Both the position numbers and the translations under genes were made by a program. From assembly GCF_002742285.1 (NCBI RefSeq), contig NZ_MDGM01000012.1, positions 1 through 64,000 of the forward strand: a stretch of DNA of 64,000 nt, given 5' to 3'. The DNA is from Paramylibacter kogurei. GTDB lineage: Bacteria; Pseudomonadota; Alphaproteobacteria; Rhodobacterales; Rhodobacteraceae. The notes below the pieces were generated by a model, which had not been told where the DNA came from, did no database searches, and saw only the letters and a list, made by a program, of their open reading frames with translations. Shown here one piece after another: positions 1 to 8,458 of this stretch (position 1 is the first letter of the stretch; every line of letters begins with the position of its first letter).

Positions 1-170
1 TGCTAAACGCCGAATGGTTCCACAGTGTCAGGCAAGCACAGGTGGCTATAAATCTGTGGCTCAGAGAATATAACCACATCAGGCCACACCAGGCATTGAA
101 TATGCGCCCGCCAGTTCCAGAAACCTTATTAGAGAAAGCCAAAATTAGTGGTACAGAAAAATGGGGCTAG
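1..170 (+). mobile_element. IS3-family transposase, C-terminal end (partial)
   Basis: An open frame enters from the left edge and stops at 168-170 (TAG), giving 55 residues. It carries the hallmark end of an IS3/rve-type integrase core: an E-W-F pair near the start, then YNHIRPHQAL and RPPVPET. In this family the glutamate of the DDE triad lies just upstream, outside the window. The frame looks intact as far as it can be seen, so the element may be complete to the left. I cannot place its right terminal inverted repeat with confidence; it should lie shortly after 170. Family assignment is secure, subgroup is not. Confidence 0.85.
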
Positions 171-171
171 A

Positions 172-501
172 CAGACACATGAGCCGCGTCGCTCTGAAAA
201 TTGGTTTAATTCGGGTTACGGATTGTACATGACAAGTCGACTTGCTCGAAATGGTGGTAATTTCGTGATGGCGAGTGGCAACACCGCAATAAACCTAACG
301 CCCAAAAATAAGTACAACCATGTAACTTCGTTTCCGGGTACAATTTTAAGAGTGAATCTAAATGTAGGTGAGATCGGAGACGTTCAGGATAGACTCAAAG
401 AGTTCCAACAAGATGGGGCGAAGATCGCATCCCAAATCAAAGGGAGCGGAAATCGCCCTCCGTCGGCGATGTCGTTGTTGTTGAGGAAAGATTATAAATA
501 G
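172..501 (+). pseudogene. C-terminal fragment of a GHKL (histidine-kinase-like) ATPase, truncated by the IS
   Basis: The frame directly after the transposase encodes about 110 residues with a recognisable end of an HSP90-like ATPase fold: a G2-box-like GYGLYMTSRLARNGG, then a strand-rich segment ending FPGTILRVNLNV, then a polar tail. The N-box and G1 box that bind ATP are missing, as expected if the insertion element removed the 5' part. The open frame runs back into the transposase end (to about 148), so no native start exists. A full-length ATPase of this sort would not normally sit between rplW and rplB, so the locus was accessory before the insertion. Identification is from the G2 region only. 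Confidence 0.5.
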
Positions 502-604
502 CTCCATAAGAAACGGTTATTGGTTTTAGTTGTATAACCCCAACAAAAACAGCACCCAACCACTTGCCACCCGCAGCTTTCCCTGATACTCCCCACCAAT
601 CAGC

Positions 605-638
605 CGGCTTCGGATTCGTTCCGAGGCCGTTTGGTTTT
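605..638 (+). terminator. putative intrinsic terminator upstream of rplB
   Basis: A 10-bp stem (605-614 with 620-629, one G-T pair, 5-nt loop) is followed by TTTGGTTTT. It would stop transcripts coming through the IS/ATPase remnant, or from rplW further left. I see no other feature in the gap 502-781 and no convincing promoter there, although one is needed for rplB if this stops transcription. Confidence 0.5.
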
Positions 639-781
639 GGAATAATTGGGGTTTTCCCTGAATAACCGTGGACCTATGGCGTTATCGCATAAGGGGCCAC
701 ATACACTTGCGGACCTACGGGGCCGCGCAAACTTTCGGCCCGAATATTTCGGTGTCGAACACAAAACGGAAGACAGAAAGA

Positions 782-1621
782 ATGGCACTTAAGTCGTATA
801 AACCGACGACGCCAGGCCAACGTGGGTTGGTTCTGATTGACCGTTCCGAGCTTTGGAAAGGTCGCCCAGTTAAATCACTCGTAGAGGGTTTGACAAAAAA
901 CGGCGGTCGTAACAATACCGGACGGATCACAATGCGTCGCAAAGGCGGTGGGGCGAAACGCCTGTACCGTATCGTTGACTTTAAACGTAACAAATTTGAC
1001 GTACCAGCGACAGTTGAGCGTATCGAATATGACCCTAACCGGACAGCATTCATCGCCTTGATCCGCTACGAAGATGGTCAACAATCCTACATCATCGCGC
1101 CACAACGTTTGGCAATTGGTGACAAGGTGATCTCTTCTGCCAAGGCTGACGTTAAGCCTGGCAACACAATGCCTTTTACTGGTTTGCCAATCGGTACAAT
1201 CATTCACAACATCGAATTGAAACCTGGTAAGGGTGCACAGCTTGCACGTTCTGCTGGTACTTATGCTCAATTCGTTGGTCGTGATGGTTCCTATGCGCAG
1301 ATCCGCCTGTCTTCTGGTGAATTGCGTTTGGTGCGCCAAGAATGTTTGGCCACTGTGGGCGCTGTATCAAACCCTGATCACAGCAACCAAAACCTTGGTA
1401 AAGCTGGCCGTAACCGCCACAAGGGCATCCGCCCGTCTGTGCGTGGTGTGGTTATGAACCCTGTCGATCACCCACATGGTGGTGGTGAGGGTCGTACATC
1501 CGGTGGTCGTCACCCAGTGACACCATGGGGTAAGCCAACCAAAGGTGCACGCACCCGTTCCAACAAGACCACGGATAAATACATTATCCGTTCGCGTCAC
1601 GCCAAGAAGAAGGGTCGTTAA
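782..1621 (+). CDS. rplB: 50S ribosomal protein L2
   Basis: Encodes 279 residues, the normal L2 length. L2 is a primary 23S rRNA-binding protein near the peptidyl-transferase centre and is needed for subunit association. The start [15 protein letters not shown] is the family start; the frame is open further upstream to 668, but that extension has no L2 character. The conserved [13 protein letters not shown] segment lies near residue 225 and the basic [10 protein letters not shown] tail closes it. It begins the first ribosomal block (rplB-rpsS-rplV-rpsC-rplP), with rpsS only 3 nt downstream. In a standard S10 operon rplW would precede it; here an IS/ATPase remnant does. Confidence 0.98.
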   Translation: MALKSYKPTTPGQRGLVLIDRSELWKGRPVKSLVEGLTKNGGRNNTGRITMRRKGGGAKRLYRIVDFKRNKFDVPATVERIEYDPNRTAFIALIRYEDGQQSYIIAPQRLAIGDKVISSAKADVKPGNTMPFTGLPIGTIIHNIELKPGKGAQLARSAGTYAQFVGRDGSYAQIRLSSGELRLVRQECLATVGAVSNPDHSNQNLGKAGRNRHKGIRPSVRGVVMNPVDHPHGGGEGRTSGGRHPVTPWGKPTKGARTRSNKTTDKYIIRSRHAKKKGR

Positions 1622-1624
1622 TCG

Positions 1625-1906
1625 ATGTCTCGTTCAGTATGGAAAGGCCCATTTGTCGATGCTTACGTGCTTAAAAAAGCCGCAGCAGTTCGCGAATCTG
1701 GCCGTAACAATGATGTAATTAAAATCTGGTCTCGTCGTTCGACGATTCTGCCACAATTTGTTGGTCTGACTTTCGGCGTTTATAACGGCCAAAAGCACAT
1801 TCCGGTAAACGTATCAGAAGATATGATTGGCCAGAAATTTGGTGAATACAGCCCGACCCGTACCTATTACGGTCACGCGGCTGATAAAAAAGCGAAGCGG
1901 AAATAA
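1625..1906 (+). CDS. rpsS: 30S ribosomal protein S19
   Basis: 93 residues beginning [18 protein letters not shown], the invariant S19 opening, with [13 protein letters not shown] in the middle and [21 protein letters not shown] at the end. S19 sits in the head of the small subunit beside S13 and the A-site tRNA. It lies 3 nt after rplB and 3 nt before rplV, so the three are co-transcribed and probably translationally coupled. No oddities. Confidence 0.98.
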   Translation: MSRSVWKGPFVDAYVLKKAAAVRESGRNNDVIKIWSRRSTILPQFVGLTFGVYNGQKHIPVNVSEDMIGQKFGEYSPTRTYYGHAADKKAKRK

Positions 1907-1909
1907 GCC

Positions 1910-2293
1910 ATGAGTAAGTCTAAGAACCCTCGTCGCGTTGCAGATAACGAAGCGTATGCCGTATCTCGCATGCTCCGCACTAGCCCACAGAAACTGAACT
2001 TGGTTGCGCAAATGATCCGCAACAAGCCAGTTGAAAAGGCGCTTGCTGATTTGACATTCTCCAAAAAGCGTATCGCAGAAGACGTAAAGAAAACGTTGCA
2101 ATCTGCAATCGCGAATGCGGAAAACAACCATAACCTTGATGTGGACGAATTGATCGTTGCAGAAGCTTATGTTGGTAAGAACCTGACAATGAAACGTGGT
2201 CGTCCTCGGGCACGTGGTCGTTACGGTAAAATCCTGAAACCTTTCGCACAGGTCACGATCAAAGTGCGTCAGCCATCAGAGGAGCAAGCATAA
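1910..2293 (+). CDS. rplV: 50S ribosomal protein L22
   Basis: 127 residues. L22 binds 23S rRNA and its long beta-hairpin lines the nascent-peptide exit tunnel; the hairpin tip region [14 protein letters not shown] is visible near residue 100. Start MSKSKNPRR is the only sensible one. The stop codon TAA shares its last base with the rpsC ATG (1-nt overlap at 2293), a typical translational coupling in this operon. The length is normal for the family. Confidence 0.98.
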   Translation: MSKSKNPRRVADNEAYAVSRMLRTSPQKLNLVAQMIRNKPVEKALADLTFSKKRIAEDVKKTLQSAIANAENNHNLDVDELIVAEAYVGKNLTMKRGRPRARGRYGKILKPFAQVTIKVRQPSEEQA

Positions 2294-3012
2294 TGGGTCA
2301 AAAGATCAATCCAATTGGCTTTCGTATGCAAGTCAACCGTACATGGGATAGCCGCTGGTACGCCGAAGGCGAAAACTATGGTAACCTGTTGTTGGAAGAC
2401 ATCAAAATCCGTGAATTCATCAAGAAAGAGTGCATGCAAGCCGGTGTTGCACGTGTGATCGTTGAACGCCCACACAAAAAATGCCGCGTGACAATCCACT
2501 CTGCACGTCCTGGTGTGATCATCGGTAAAAAAGGCGCGGATATCGAAACTTTGCGTAAAAAGGTTGCAGCCCTGACAGAGTCAGAATTGCACCTGAACAT
2601 CGTCGAAGTTCGCAAACCAGAAATGGATGCGCAATTGGTTGCTGAATCAGTTGCACAACAGCTGGAACGCCGTGTGTCTTTCCGTCGTGCGATGAAACGT
2701 GCGGTGCAAAACGCAATGCGTATGGGCGCGCTTGGTATTCGTATCAACTGTGCTGGTCGTCTTGGTGGTGCTGAAATCGCGCGTACTGAATGGTACCGCG
2801 AAGGTCGCGTTCCGTTGCACACATTGCGTGCGGATATCGACTATGCCCGTGCAGAAGGTCTGACAGCTTATGGTATCATCGGTATCAAAGTTTGGATCTT
2901 TAAGGGTGAGATCATGGAACATGATCCAGCCGCGCGCGATCGTCGTGTAGAAGAAATGCAAAACAGCGGTGGACCACGTCCACAAGGCGGCAATCGCCCG
3001 CCACGCCGTTAA
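2293..3012 (+). CDS. rpsC: 30S ribosomal protein S3
   Basis: 239 residues. S3 forms the mRNA entry channel and contributes to helicase activity. It opens with [11 protein letters not shown], has a type II KH domain with [18 protein letters not shown] around residues 75-92, and a C-terminal domain with [14 protein letters not shown] sequence ([10 protein letters not shown]) near 200. The last 30 residues are Arg/Gly/Pro-rich as is common. Overlaps the rplV stop by 1 nt; rplP follows after 18 nt with a GGGAGAG ribosome-binding site. Confidence 0.98.
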   Translation: MGQKINPIGFRMQVNRTWDSRWYAEGENYGNLLLEDIKIREFIKKECMQAGVARVIVERPHKKCRVTIHSARPGVIIGKKGADIETLRKKVAALTESELHLNIVEVRKPEMDAQLVAESVAQQLERRVSFRRAMKRAVQNAMRMGALGIRINCAGRLGGAEIARTEWYREGRVPLHTLRADIDYARAEGLTAYGIIGIKVWIFKGEIMEHDPAARDRRVEEMQNSGGPRPQGGNRPPRR

Positions 3013-3030
3013 GCGAAAGGGAGAGATATA

Positions 3031-3444
3031 ATGCTTTCACCAAAACGTACTAAATTCCGCAAGGCGTTCAAAGGTCGTATCAAAGGCCAAGCCAAGGGCG
3101 GTTCTGATCTGAACTTTGGTTCATTCGGTTTGAAAACAATCGAGCCAGAGCGTATCACTGCACGTCAAATCGAGGCGGCTCGCCGCGCGATGACACGTCA
3201 CATGAAACGTCAAGGCCGTGTTTGGATCCGTATTTTCCCAGATCTTCCTGTCACCAAAAAACCAACCGAAGTTCGGATGGGTAAAGGTAAAGGTTCTGTG
3301 GAATTTTGGGCTGCCAAAGTAAAACCAGGTCGTATCATGTTTGAAATCGACGGTGTGTCAGAGGCCGTTGCTGTTGAGGCGTTGCGCCTTGCTGCAATGA
3401 AATTGCCTGTAAAAACACGCGTCGTTCAACGCGAAGATTGGTAA
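3031..3444 (+). CDS. rplP: 50S ribosomal protein L16
   Basis: 137 residues, the standard length. L16 binds near the A site and is added late in 50S assembly. It starts [19 protein letters not shown] and carries the conserved [20 protein letters not shown] segment around residue 70-90. In most bacteria rpmC follows at once; here the operon stops at a hairpin about 75 nt downstream and 2.4 kb of unrelated genes intervene before rpmC. Confidence 0.98.
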   Translation: MLSPKRTKFRKAFKGRIKGQAKGGSDLNFGSFGLKTIEPERITARQIEAARRAMTRHMKRQGRVWIRIFPDLPVTKKPTEVRMGKGKGSVEFWAAKVKPGRIMFEIDGVSEAVAVEALRLAAMKLPVKTRVVQREDW

Positions 3445-3518
3445 GCAGCGAACCGCGTTCGTGAGCCAAATTTACGCGCAAGCGAAAATCTGGGGCTGCA
3501 CACCAGTTTAAAAAATTT

Positions 3519-3549
3519 AAAACCCCTGACCGTTTGGTTGGGGGTTTTT
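3519..3549 (+). terminator. intrinsic terminator after rplP
   Basis: An 8-bp stem AAAACCCC (3519-3526) with GGGGTTTT (3541-3548), a 14-nt loop, and T5 ending at 3549. It closes the rplB-rplP block. Confidence 0.8.
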
Positions 3550-3618
3550 ACATTTGAATGTATCATCAACGCGTGGTTGAATAATGCGGTGAATATATTT
3601 GTGGGGTACATTATCGTG

Positions 3619-4347
3619 ATGCGTAAATTTGTTACCAGTGTGTGGGTTGTGGCTGTTTTAGGGTTCGCGCAAGCAACCACATCATATGCCCAAACCACCC
3701 AAAGGATAGAGCCAAGCGATGAACAGATAGTCCAAGAGCTATTAGCCGGTGAAGACAAAGGCTTTTATATTGCGCTGGCAAAATATTTCCCGACCGAAGG
3801 GGAGGAATATGTTCAGGTGGTAAAACGCGTGATCACCGAAAAAGATGACGGTAAGCCAAAACTCGAACAATGGCTTGATGATACGGTGGATCGACTTAAA
3901 TCCAATCTGGAATACGCGCCTGACGCATCGCTTAAATTGATTATTGATGAGTATGTTCAGAATCTGATCCGATTGCAGGATCGACCAGAGTTGTGTGAAA
4001 TCTATGCGAATAAAGGTCTCTGGGGGCTAATGACTTGGGGCGAACACGATGCGCCAAAATTCGTTGAAACGAATTTTGAAACGCATTTCGCTGCTATGTA
4101 TCAAGGTCAAAAAAATCCCGTTAAACGCGCGGCGACGACAGGTGATGATTTTCGGCGATTTAAAAACGCATTCTTGGAAAACGGTGGGACAGAGGCGGAT
4201 TTAGATGTCATTCGTGGTAAGAGCAAAAAGGGTGCTGATAAGTGCGCATCTAACATTAAATATTTTGCTGCCCTGCGTGATAACGAGCTCGAAGGCGGTG
4301 ATAAGGTTCGCGCCGATTTATTTTGGACTACTGCCAGTATACGCTGA
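3619..4347 (+). CDS. secreted protein of unknown function
   Basis: From the ATG at 3619 the product is 242 residues, with an N-terminal signal peptide (basic MRK, hydrophobic VWVVAVLGFAQATT, cleavage after SYA-Q). The frame opens earlier (3538), but those codons overlap the rplP terminator and lie ahead of the signal sequence, so they were not used. The mature protein is acidic and mostly helical, has two widely spaced cysteines (one in the middle, one near the end, possibly a disulfide) and contains a WGEHDAPKFVETNFETHF segment. I do not recognise a family. It stands alone behind a terminator, so it needs its own promoter, which I could not identify. Likely periplasmic. Confidence 0.7.
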   Translation: MRKFVTSVWVVAVLGFAQATTSYAQTTQRIEPSDEQIVQELLAGEDKGFYIALAKYFPTEGEEYVQVVKRVITEKDDGKPKLEQWLDDTVDRLKSNLEYAPDASLKLIIDEYVQNLIRLQDRPELCEIYANKGLWGLMTWGEHDAPKFVETNFETHFAAMYQGQKNPVKRAATTGDDFRRFKNAFLENGGTEADLDVIRGKSKKGADKCASNIKYFAALRDNELEGGDKVRADLFWTTASIR

Positions 4348-4580
4348 TGCGCGGGGCAACGGCATATCTTGTCACTGATCAACTCCGCACACGGGGGCGT
4401 GGCCACGCGCTCTTGATTTGCCGTTCGCGGGGGCGCGGACATAAATGATGCCGATCATGATAAATCAATGCTTATGAGATTTATTGTTCAATCCGTGCAA
4501 ACCTTCCCCAGATATTTCATGTAAACATGCTCGTCCTGTTCTAGCTGGCGTTTGGCGTTAGCCTTGCGCTATGAAAGGGC

Positions 4581-5204
4581 ATGACCCAGATCGAATCTCT
4601 CTTTGTGACCCGCCTATATCAATCCACGCTGAATGCGCATGGTGATGCCATTGATGCAGGGGAATTGGAAAACACGTGTTTGTCCATCGCCGATGATGAC
4701 GAGGCGGGGCAAGAATGGTGCGAGGAAAACGATTTCCCTGGCTACACCAGTTATGCATCGCTTGATGATCTGGCGTGGCGCTTTCCGATTTTTAAGGACG
4801 TGGTTGCGGCATTGGATAAACATGTCGCCGCATTTGCCAAAGATTTGGAATTTGATCTGGATGGCAAATCGCTTTCACTTGATTCAATCTGGATCAATAT
4901 CCTGCCAACGGGTGGGATTCATACATCCCACATTCACCCCCACAGTGTGATCAGCGGCACAACATATGTGACCATGCCAACCGATGCGAGCGCGATCAAA
5001 TTCGAAGACCCGCGATCCGCCATGATGATGGCAGCACCCATTCGCAAGAAAGGTGCGCGCAAGGATCAACGCAATTTCGTTTATGTTGAGCCAAGCGTTG
5101 GTGATGTTCTGCTCTGGGAAAGCTGGCTGCGCCACGAGGTGCCGATGAACATGTCCGATGATGAACGGATATCGGTGAGTTTCAATTACCACCTGTCGGA
5201 GTAG
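4581..5204 (+). CDS. putative 2OG-Fe(II) oxygenase (TIGR02466/PF13759-like)
   Basis: 207 residues. The C-terminal half resembles a jelly-roll 2-oxoglutarate/Fe(II) dioxygenase: an HTSHIHPHSVISGTTYV segment supplies the H-x-(D/E/H) metal site around residues 115-125, a final RHEVPMN near 190 supplies the distal histidine, and ERISVSFNY supplies the 2OG-binding arginine and closing strand. The family's substrates are largely unknown. The N-terminal part (residues 1-90, acidic) matches the family lead-in containing Y-x-S-Y-x-S-like and FPIF sequence. The ATG at 4581 has a purine-rich stretch almost touching it, so the start is less certain. It sits next to rplP and is convergent with the stress protein gene. 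No partner gene points to a substrate. Confidence 0.75.
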   Translation: MTQIESLFVTRLYQSTLNAHGDAIDAGELENTCLSIADDDEAGQEWCEENDFPGYTSYASLDDLAWRFPIFKDVVAALDKHVAAFAKDLEFDLDGKSLSLDSIWINILPTGGIHTSHIHPHSVISGTTYVTMPTDASAIKFEDPRSAMMMAAPIRKKGARKDQRNFVYVEPSVGDVLLWESWLRHEVPMNMSDDERISVSFNYHLSE

Positions 5205-5216
5205 GGCAAGCAGCGC

Positions 5217-5253
5217 CGCGGTATAGGCGAAACGAAGTTTCGACCACACCGCG
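5217..5253. other. nested inverted repeat between convergent genes
   Basis: CGCGGT (5217-5222) pairs with ACCGCG (5248-5253), and inside it CGAAAC (5228-5233) pairs with GTTTCG (5237-5242). It lies exactly between the convergent oxygenase and stress-protein genes. There is no T-run on either strand, so terminator function is only possible. Confidence 0.4.
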
Positions 5254-5270
5254 TTGGGCAATGTCACAGA

Positions 5271-5717
5271 TCAAGCCACCGTCAAACAGGCGCATTTTGC
5301 CAGATGGTTGATTTTTTGTGATGTGCTGCCTTGGATCAAACTGCCAATGGTGCCAAGCCCACGGCGCCCTGTTACTATCAAATCCGCACCGCAGTTTTCT
5401 GCTACCTTCACAATTTCTGTTGCAGGGTCGCCGATATCGGAATGGATGTGGGTGATGGTCTGCCCCATGGATTTTGCGATCTCTTTGCCAGAATTGATGA
5501 TTTTATCAGAGGCCTCTTTCACCTCTGATGGGTCTGGCATGGTGGTGACCGCATGATACCCACCAACCGCGCCCATCGCATAGGCCACGGTTTGGGGCTG
5601 GGGCGTGTGCACCAAATGCAATTCAGACCCATATTTCCCCGCCAAATCACAGGCCATTTGCAACGCGGTTTCAGACATCGCTGATCCATCAAGCCCAACA
5701 ACAATTTTACGAAACAT
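5271..5717 (-). CDS. universal stress protein, UspA family
   Basis: 148 residues with the complete single-domain Usp fold: an N-terminal strand FRKIVVGLDGS with the ATP-binding Asp, and a C-terminal nucleotide-binding signature VTGRRGLGTIGSLIQGSTS near residues 118-136 that fits G-2x-G-9x-G-(S/T). This points to an ATP-binding Usp. Cytosolic; in alphaproteobacteria such proteins are often induced by low oxygen or starvation. A strong ribosome-binding site (GGAAAGGG) precedes the ATG. Upstream lies an FNR-type box with a matching -10 (see the regulatory entry). It is divergent from rpmC and lies inside the interrupted ribosomal operon. Confidence 0.92.
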   Translation of the reverse strand: MFRKIVVGLDGSAMSETALQMACDLAGKYGSELHLVHTPQPQTVAYAMGAVGGYHAVTTMPDPSEVKEASDKIINSGKEIAKSMGQTITHIHSDIGDPATEIVKVAENCGADLIVTGRRGLGTIGSLIQGSTSQKINHLAKCACLTVA

Positions 5718-5748
5718 GTTTTTACCCTTTCCGTTTGGATTTAAGGGT

Positions 5749-5789
5749 ATTGTAACATATTACGGTGGGGCGTCTTTGATGTGGGTCAA
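5749..5789 (-). promoter_or_regulatory. FNR/CRP-type promoter of the universal stress protein gene
   Basis: On the plus strand 5776-5789 reads TTGATGTGGGTCAA, an exact fit to the FNR/FnrL consensus TTGA-N6-TCAA. On the minus strand a -10 hexamer TACAAT occupies 5749-5754. Centre-to-centre spacing is 31 bp, matching a class II activator site near -41, with the ATG a further ~25 nt downstream. Positions are seen; activation by FNR at low oxygen is inferred. Confidence 0.6.
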
Positions 5790-5965
5790 GGTTGCGATAC
5801 CACCTTTCGCCCAAATCCAAATGAGTCTGGCTTTCCCCCTTGCCATATTGGGGAATCCCCGCTAAAGAGCGCCTTCATCATGTACTCCACTGGAATCACG
5901 GTGACCTGCGCGTGTGCGATACACATGCAAATGGGGCCTACCAGTGATGTTGAAAGGAAAAGGCT

Positions 5966-6178
5966 ATGAATGCCAACGAACTACGCGATAAAACGCCTGA
6001 TCAGCTTCAAGAAGAGCTGGCTCAGTTGAAAAAAGAGCAGTTTAATCTGCGTTTCCAACAGGCCACTGGCCAGTTGGAAGGTACTGCACGTATGAAAGCT
6101 GCGCGTCGCGATGCAGCACGTGTAAAAACTATTCTAAACCAAAAAGCTGCTGCTGCAGCTGCTGAAAAGGAAGCGTAA
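5966..6178 (+). CDS. rpmC: 50S ribosomal protein L29
   Basis: 70 residues, two helices, opening [21 protein letters not shown] and containing the conserved [24 protein letters not shown]29 binds 23S rRNA beside the exit tunnel and helps dock SRP and trigger factor. The tail is alanine-rich. It opens the second ribosomal block, 1 nt ahead of rpsQ. Because a terminator and opposing genes lie upstream, transcription must restart between 5718 and 5965; I found no clear sigma-70 hexamer pair there on the plus strand. Confidence 0.97.
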   Translation: MNANELRDKTPDQLQEELAQLKKEQFNLRFQQATGQLEGTARMKAARRDAARVKTILNQKAAAAAAEKEA

Positions 6179-6179
6179 G

Positions 6180-6413
6180 ATGCCAAAGCGTATACTTAGC
6201 GGCACTGTGACCGGCGATCAAAACGAGCAAACAATCACTGTTTCTGTTCAACGTGCGTTTCAGCACCCTGTTTTGAAAAAAACGATCCGTAAGTCCAAAA
6301 CATACCGGGCCCACGATCCAAAGAACACTTTTAAGATCGGCGATAAGGTTCGCATTCAAGAATGCCGCCCTATCTCTAAAACGAAACGCTGGGAGGTTTT
6401 GCCAGAGGCGTAA
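6180..6413 (+). CDS. rpsQ: 30S ribosomal protein S17
   Basis: 77 residues, an OB-fold protein that binds 16S rRNA early in assembly. Starts [21 protein letters not shown]; the conserved [36 protein letters not shown] core is present. Start codon lies 1 nt after the rpmC stop. The 76 nt before rplN contain a small perfect hairpin CGGTTT-AACG-AAACCG and a good GGAGGAAAC ribosome-binding site for rplN. Confidence 0.97.
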   Translation: MPKRILSGTVTGDQNEQTITVSVQRAFQHPVLKKTIRKSKTYRAHDPKNTFKIGDKVRIQECRPISKTKRWEVLPEA

Positions 6414-6489
6414 GCCAACAGCAAACCAACCGGTTTAACGAAACCGTGGGGCGTAAATTGCATCGTCCCCAAAGGTCGGAGGAAACTCA

Positions 6490-6858
6490 ATGATTCAGAT
6501 GCAAACAAATCTGGATGTAGCTGACAACAGCGGCGCGCGCCGTGTTCAGTGCATCAAGGTTTTAGGCGGCTCTAAACGGAAGTATGCTTCTGTTGGAGAC
6601 GTTATTGTCGTTTCTGTGAAAGAAGCCATTCCACGTGGTCGCGTGAAAAAAGGTGACGTTCGCAAGGCGGTGGTTGTACGTACAGCCAAAGAAGTTCGTC
6701 GTGAAGACGGCACAGCAATTCGTTTCGATCGTAATGCTGCTGTTATCTTGAACAATTCAAATGAACCAATGGGCACACGTATTTTTGGCCCAGTTGTTCG
6801 TGAATTGCGCGCGAAAAACTTCATGAAAATCATCTCACTTGCACCGGAGGTGTTGTAA
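6490..6858 (+). CDS. rplN: 50S ribosomal protein L14
   Basis: 122 residues, the invariant L14 length. Starts [17 protein letters not shown] and carries [21 protein letters not shown] and the [13 protein letters not shown] end segment. L14 lies at the subunit interface, forming bridges with 16S rRNA and binding the silencing factor RsfS. Its stop is followed after 1 nt by rplX. Confidence 0.98.
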   Translation: MIQMQTNLDVADNSGARRVQCIKVLGGSKRKYASVGDVIVVSVKEAIPRGRVKKGDVRKAVVVRTAKEVRREDGTAIRFDRNAAVILNNSNEPMGTRIFGPVVRELRAKNFMKIISLAPEVL

Positions 6859-6859
6859 G

Positions 6860-7174
6860 ATGGCTGCGAAATTGAAAAAGGGTGACAAGGTTATTGTCCT
6901 AACTGGCAAAGACAAAGGCAAAGAAGGTGTTATCGCATCTGTAAGCCCGTCAACAGGCAAGGCAATCGTAACTGGTGTTAACCAAGCGATCCGTCACACA
7001 AAACAATCACAAGCGTCACAGGGTGGTCGTGTTCCAACGGACATGCCAATCCAATTGTCAAACTTGGCAATCGTTGATCCAAAAGAAGGCGGCGCAACAC
7101 GCGTTGGTTTCAAAATGGAAGGCGACAAAAAAGTACGCTTTGCTAAAAAATCAGGAGCGTTGATCGATGGCTGA
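6860..7174 (+). CDS. rplX: 50S ribosomal protein L24
   Basis: 104 residues with a KOW motif near the N-terminus ([18 protein letters not shown]). L24 nucleates 50S assembly. The start [10 protein letters not shown] at 6860 is chosen over an in-frame codon at 6839 because that would overlap rplN by 20 nt and adds a non-conserved MHRRCCK leader. The stop overlaps the rplE ATG by 8 nt (7167-7174), so translation is coupled. Confidence 0.97.
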   Translation: MAAKLKKGDKVIVLTGKDKGKEGVIASVSPSTGKAIVTGVNQAIRHTKQSQASQGGRVPTDMPIQLSNLAIVDPKEGGATRVGFKMEGDKKVRFAKKSGALIDG

Positions 7175-7718
7175 TTATACTCCACGTTTGAAAACTGTTT
7201 ACACAGACAAAGTGCGTGCTGCTTTGAAAGAAGAGTATGCATACAAGAACGACATGATGATCCCAAAATTGGAAAAAATCGTGTTGAACATGGGTGTTGG
7301 TGAAACTGTTAACGACACGAAAAAAATCCGTTCTGCTGTTGCTGACATGACTGCAATCGCAGGTCAGCAAGCTGTGATCACGAAAGCAAAGAAATCAATC
7401 GCTGGTTTCCGCGTTCGTGAAGACATGCCTTTGGGCTGTAAGGTAACGTTGCGCGGCGCCAAGATGTACGAATTCTTGGATCGTTTGATCACCGTTGCTA
7501 TGCCTCGTATCCGCGACTTCCGCGGTGTGTCAGGCAAAAGCTTTGACGGCAATGGCAATTATGCCATGGGTTTGAAAGAGCATATCGTGTTCCCAGAAAT
7601 CAACTTTGATAAAGTTGACGAAATGTGGGGCATGGACATCGCAATCTGCACGACCGCGAATACAGATGCAGAAGCAAAGAGCCTGTTGAAGCAATTCAAC
7701 ATGCCTTTCACTAACTGA
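7167..7718 (+). CDS. rplE: 50S ribosomal protein L5
   Basis: 183 residues. L5 binds 5S rRNA and contacts the P-site tRNA and S13. Conserved segments: [19 protein letters not shown] near residues 30-48, [23 protein letters not shown] in the middle, and [17 protein letters not shown] near 150. Overlaps rplX; followed after 19 nt by rpsN with a GGAGAAAC ribosome-binding site. Normal length for the group. Confidence 0.98.
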   Translation: MADYTPRLKTVYTDKVRAALKEEYAYKNDMMIPKLEKIVLNMGVGETVNDTKKIRSAVADMTAIAGQQAVITKAKKSIAGFRVREDMPLGCKVTLRGAKMYEFLDRLITVAMPRIRDFRGVSGKSFDGNGNYAMGLKEHIVFPEINFDKVDEMWGMDIAICTTANTDAEAKSLLKQFNMPFTN

Positions 7719-7737
7719 TCGCGGAAGGAGAAACACT

Positions 7738-8043
7738 ATGGCAAAAGCTGCAATGGTTCAACGTCAGGTAAAGCGTGAAAAATTAGTCGCACAATATGCT
7801 GCTAAACGCGCCGCGTTGAAAGAAATCATCAACAATAAAGATCTTCCAGTAGAAGAGCGTTTCAAGGCTGGCATGAAATTGGCCGAACTTCCGCGCAATT
7901 CTTCTGCAACTCGTCTGCACAATCGTTGTCAGGTAACGGGTCGTCCGAAGGCTTATTATCGTAAACTGAAAATGTCACGTATCGCGTTGCGCCAATTGGC
8001 GTCTGACGGTCAGATTCCTGGCATGGTCAAGTCAAGCTGGTAA
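7738..8043 (+). CDS. rpsN: 30S ribosomal protein S14 (long, zinc-free form)
   Basis: 101 residues, the long C-minus form: there is a single cysteine (CQVTGRP) rather than the CxxC pairs of zinc-binding S14. The conserved [23 protein letters not shown] core and [19 protein letters not shown] end are present. It binds in the 30S head. Lies between rplE and rpsH in the standard spc order. Confidence 0.98.
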   Translation: MAKAAMVQRQVKREKLVAQYAAKRAALKEIINNKDLPVEERFKAGMKLAELPRNSSATRLHNRCQVTGRPKAYYRKLKMSRIALRQLASDGQIPGMVKSSW

Positions 8044-8055
8044 GGGAGAGATTTT

Positions 8056-8448
8056 ATGAACGATCCTATCGGTGATATGTTGACACGCATCCGCAATGCT
8101 CAATTGCGCGGCAAGTCAACTGTGAAAACACCAGCGTCAAAGCTGCGTGGTTGGGTGCTCGATGTTCTTGCGAACGAAGGCTATATCCGCGGTTATGAAT
8201 CATCAACATCCGATGCAGGCCACCCTGAAATGGAGATTTCTTTGAAATACTTCGACGGTCAACCTGTGATCAAAGAACTGAAACGTGTTTCTACACCTGG
8301 TCGCCGTGTTTATTCCGCGTCCAAAGAGATCCCAACAGTTCGTCAAGGTCTGGGTGTTGCAATCGTTTCTACGCCAAAAGGCGTGATGTCAGATGCACAA
8401 GCACGTGCTGCCAATGTTGGCGGTGAAGTGTTGTGCACAATCTTCTAA
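8056..8448 (+). CDS. rpsH: 30S ribosomal protein S8
   Basis: 130 residues. S8 binds the central domain of 16S rRNA and in E. coli represses the spc operon by binding its mRNA. Starts [20 protein letters not shown]; the C-terminal rRNA-binding part contains [18 protein letters not shown] and [20 protein letters not shown]. Ribosome-binding site GGGAGAG precedes the start. No S8-target-like structure could be confirmed by eye. Confidence 0.98.
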   Translation: MNDPIGDMLTRIRNAQLRGKSTVKTPASKLRGWVLDVLANEGYIRGYESSTSDAGHPEMEISLKYFDGQPVIKELKRVSTPGRRVYSASKEIPTVRQGLGVAIVSTPKGVMSDAQARAANVGGEVLCTIF

Positions 8449-8458
8449 GGGGGTTTTG

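Noticed and set aside
668..781. N-terminal extension of rplB
   Set aside because: The added 38 residues have no L2 similarity; the ATG at 782 gives the universal L2 N-terminus.
4395..4406. GCGTGGCCACGC palindrome after the secreted-protein gene
   Set aside because: Perfect 12-bp palindrome but no T-run, no second copy seen, and within GC-rich sequence where such palindromes arise easily.
4107..4442. 111-codon minus-strand frame opposite the secreted protein
   Set aside because: Low-complexity Arg/Ser/Pro composition, no ribosome-binding site; the plus strand has the signal peptide and coherent protein.
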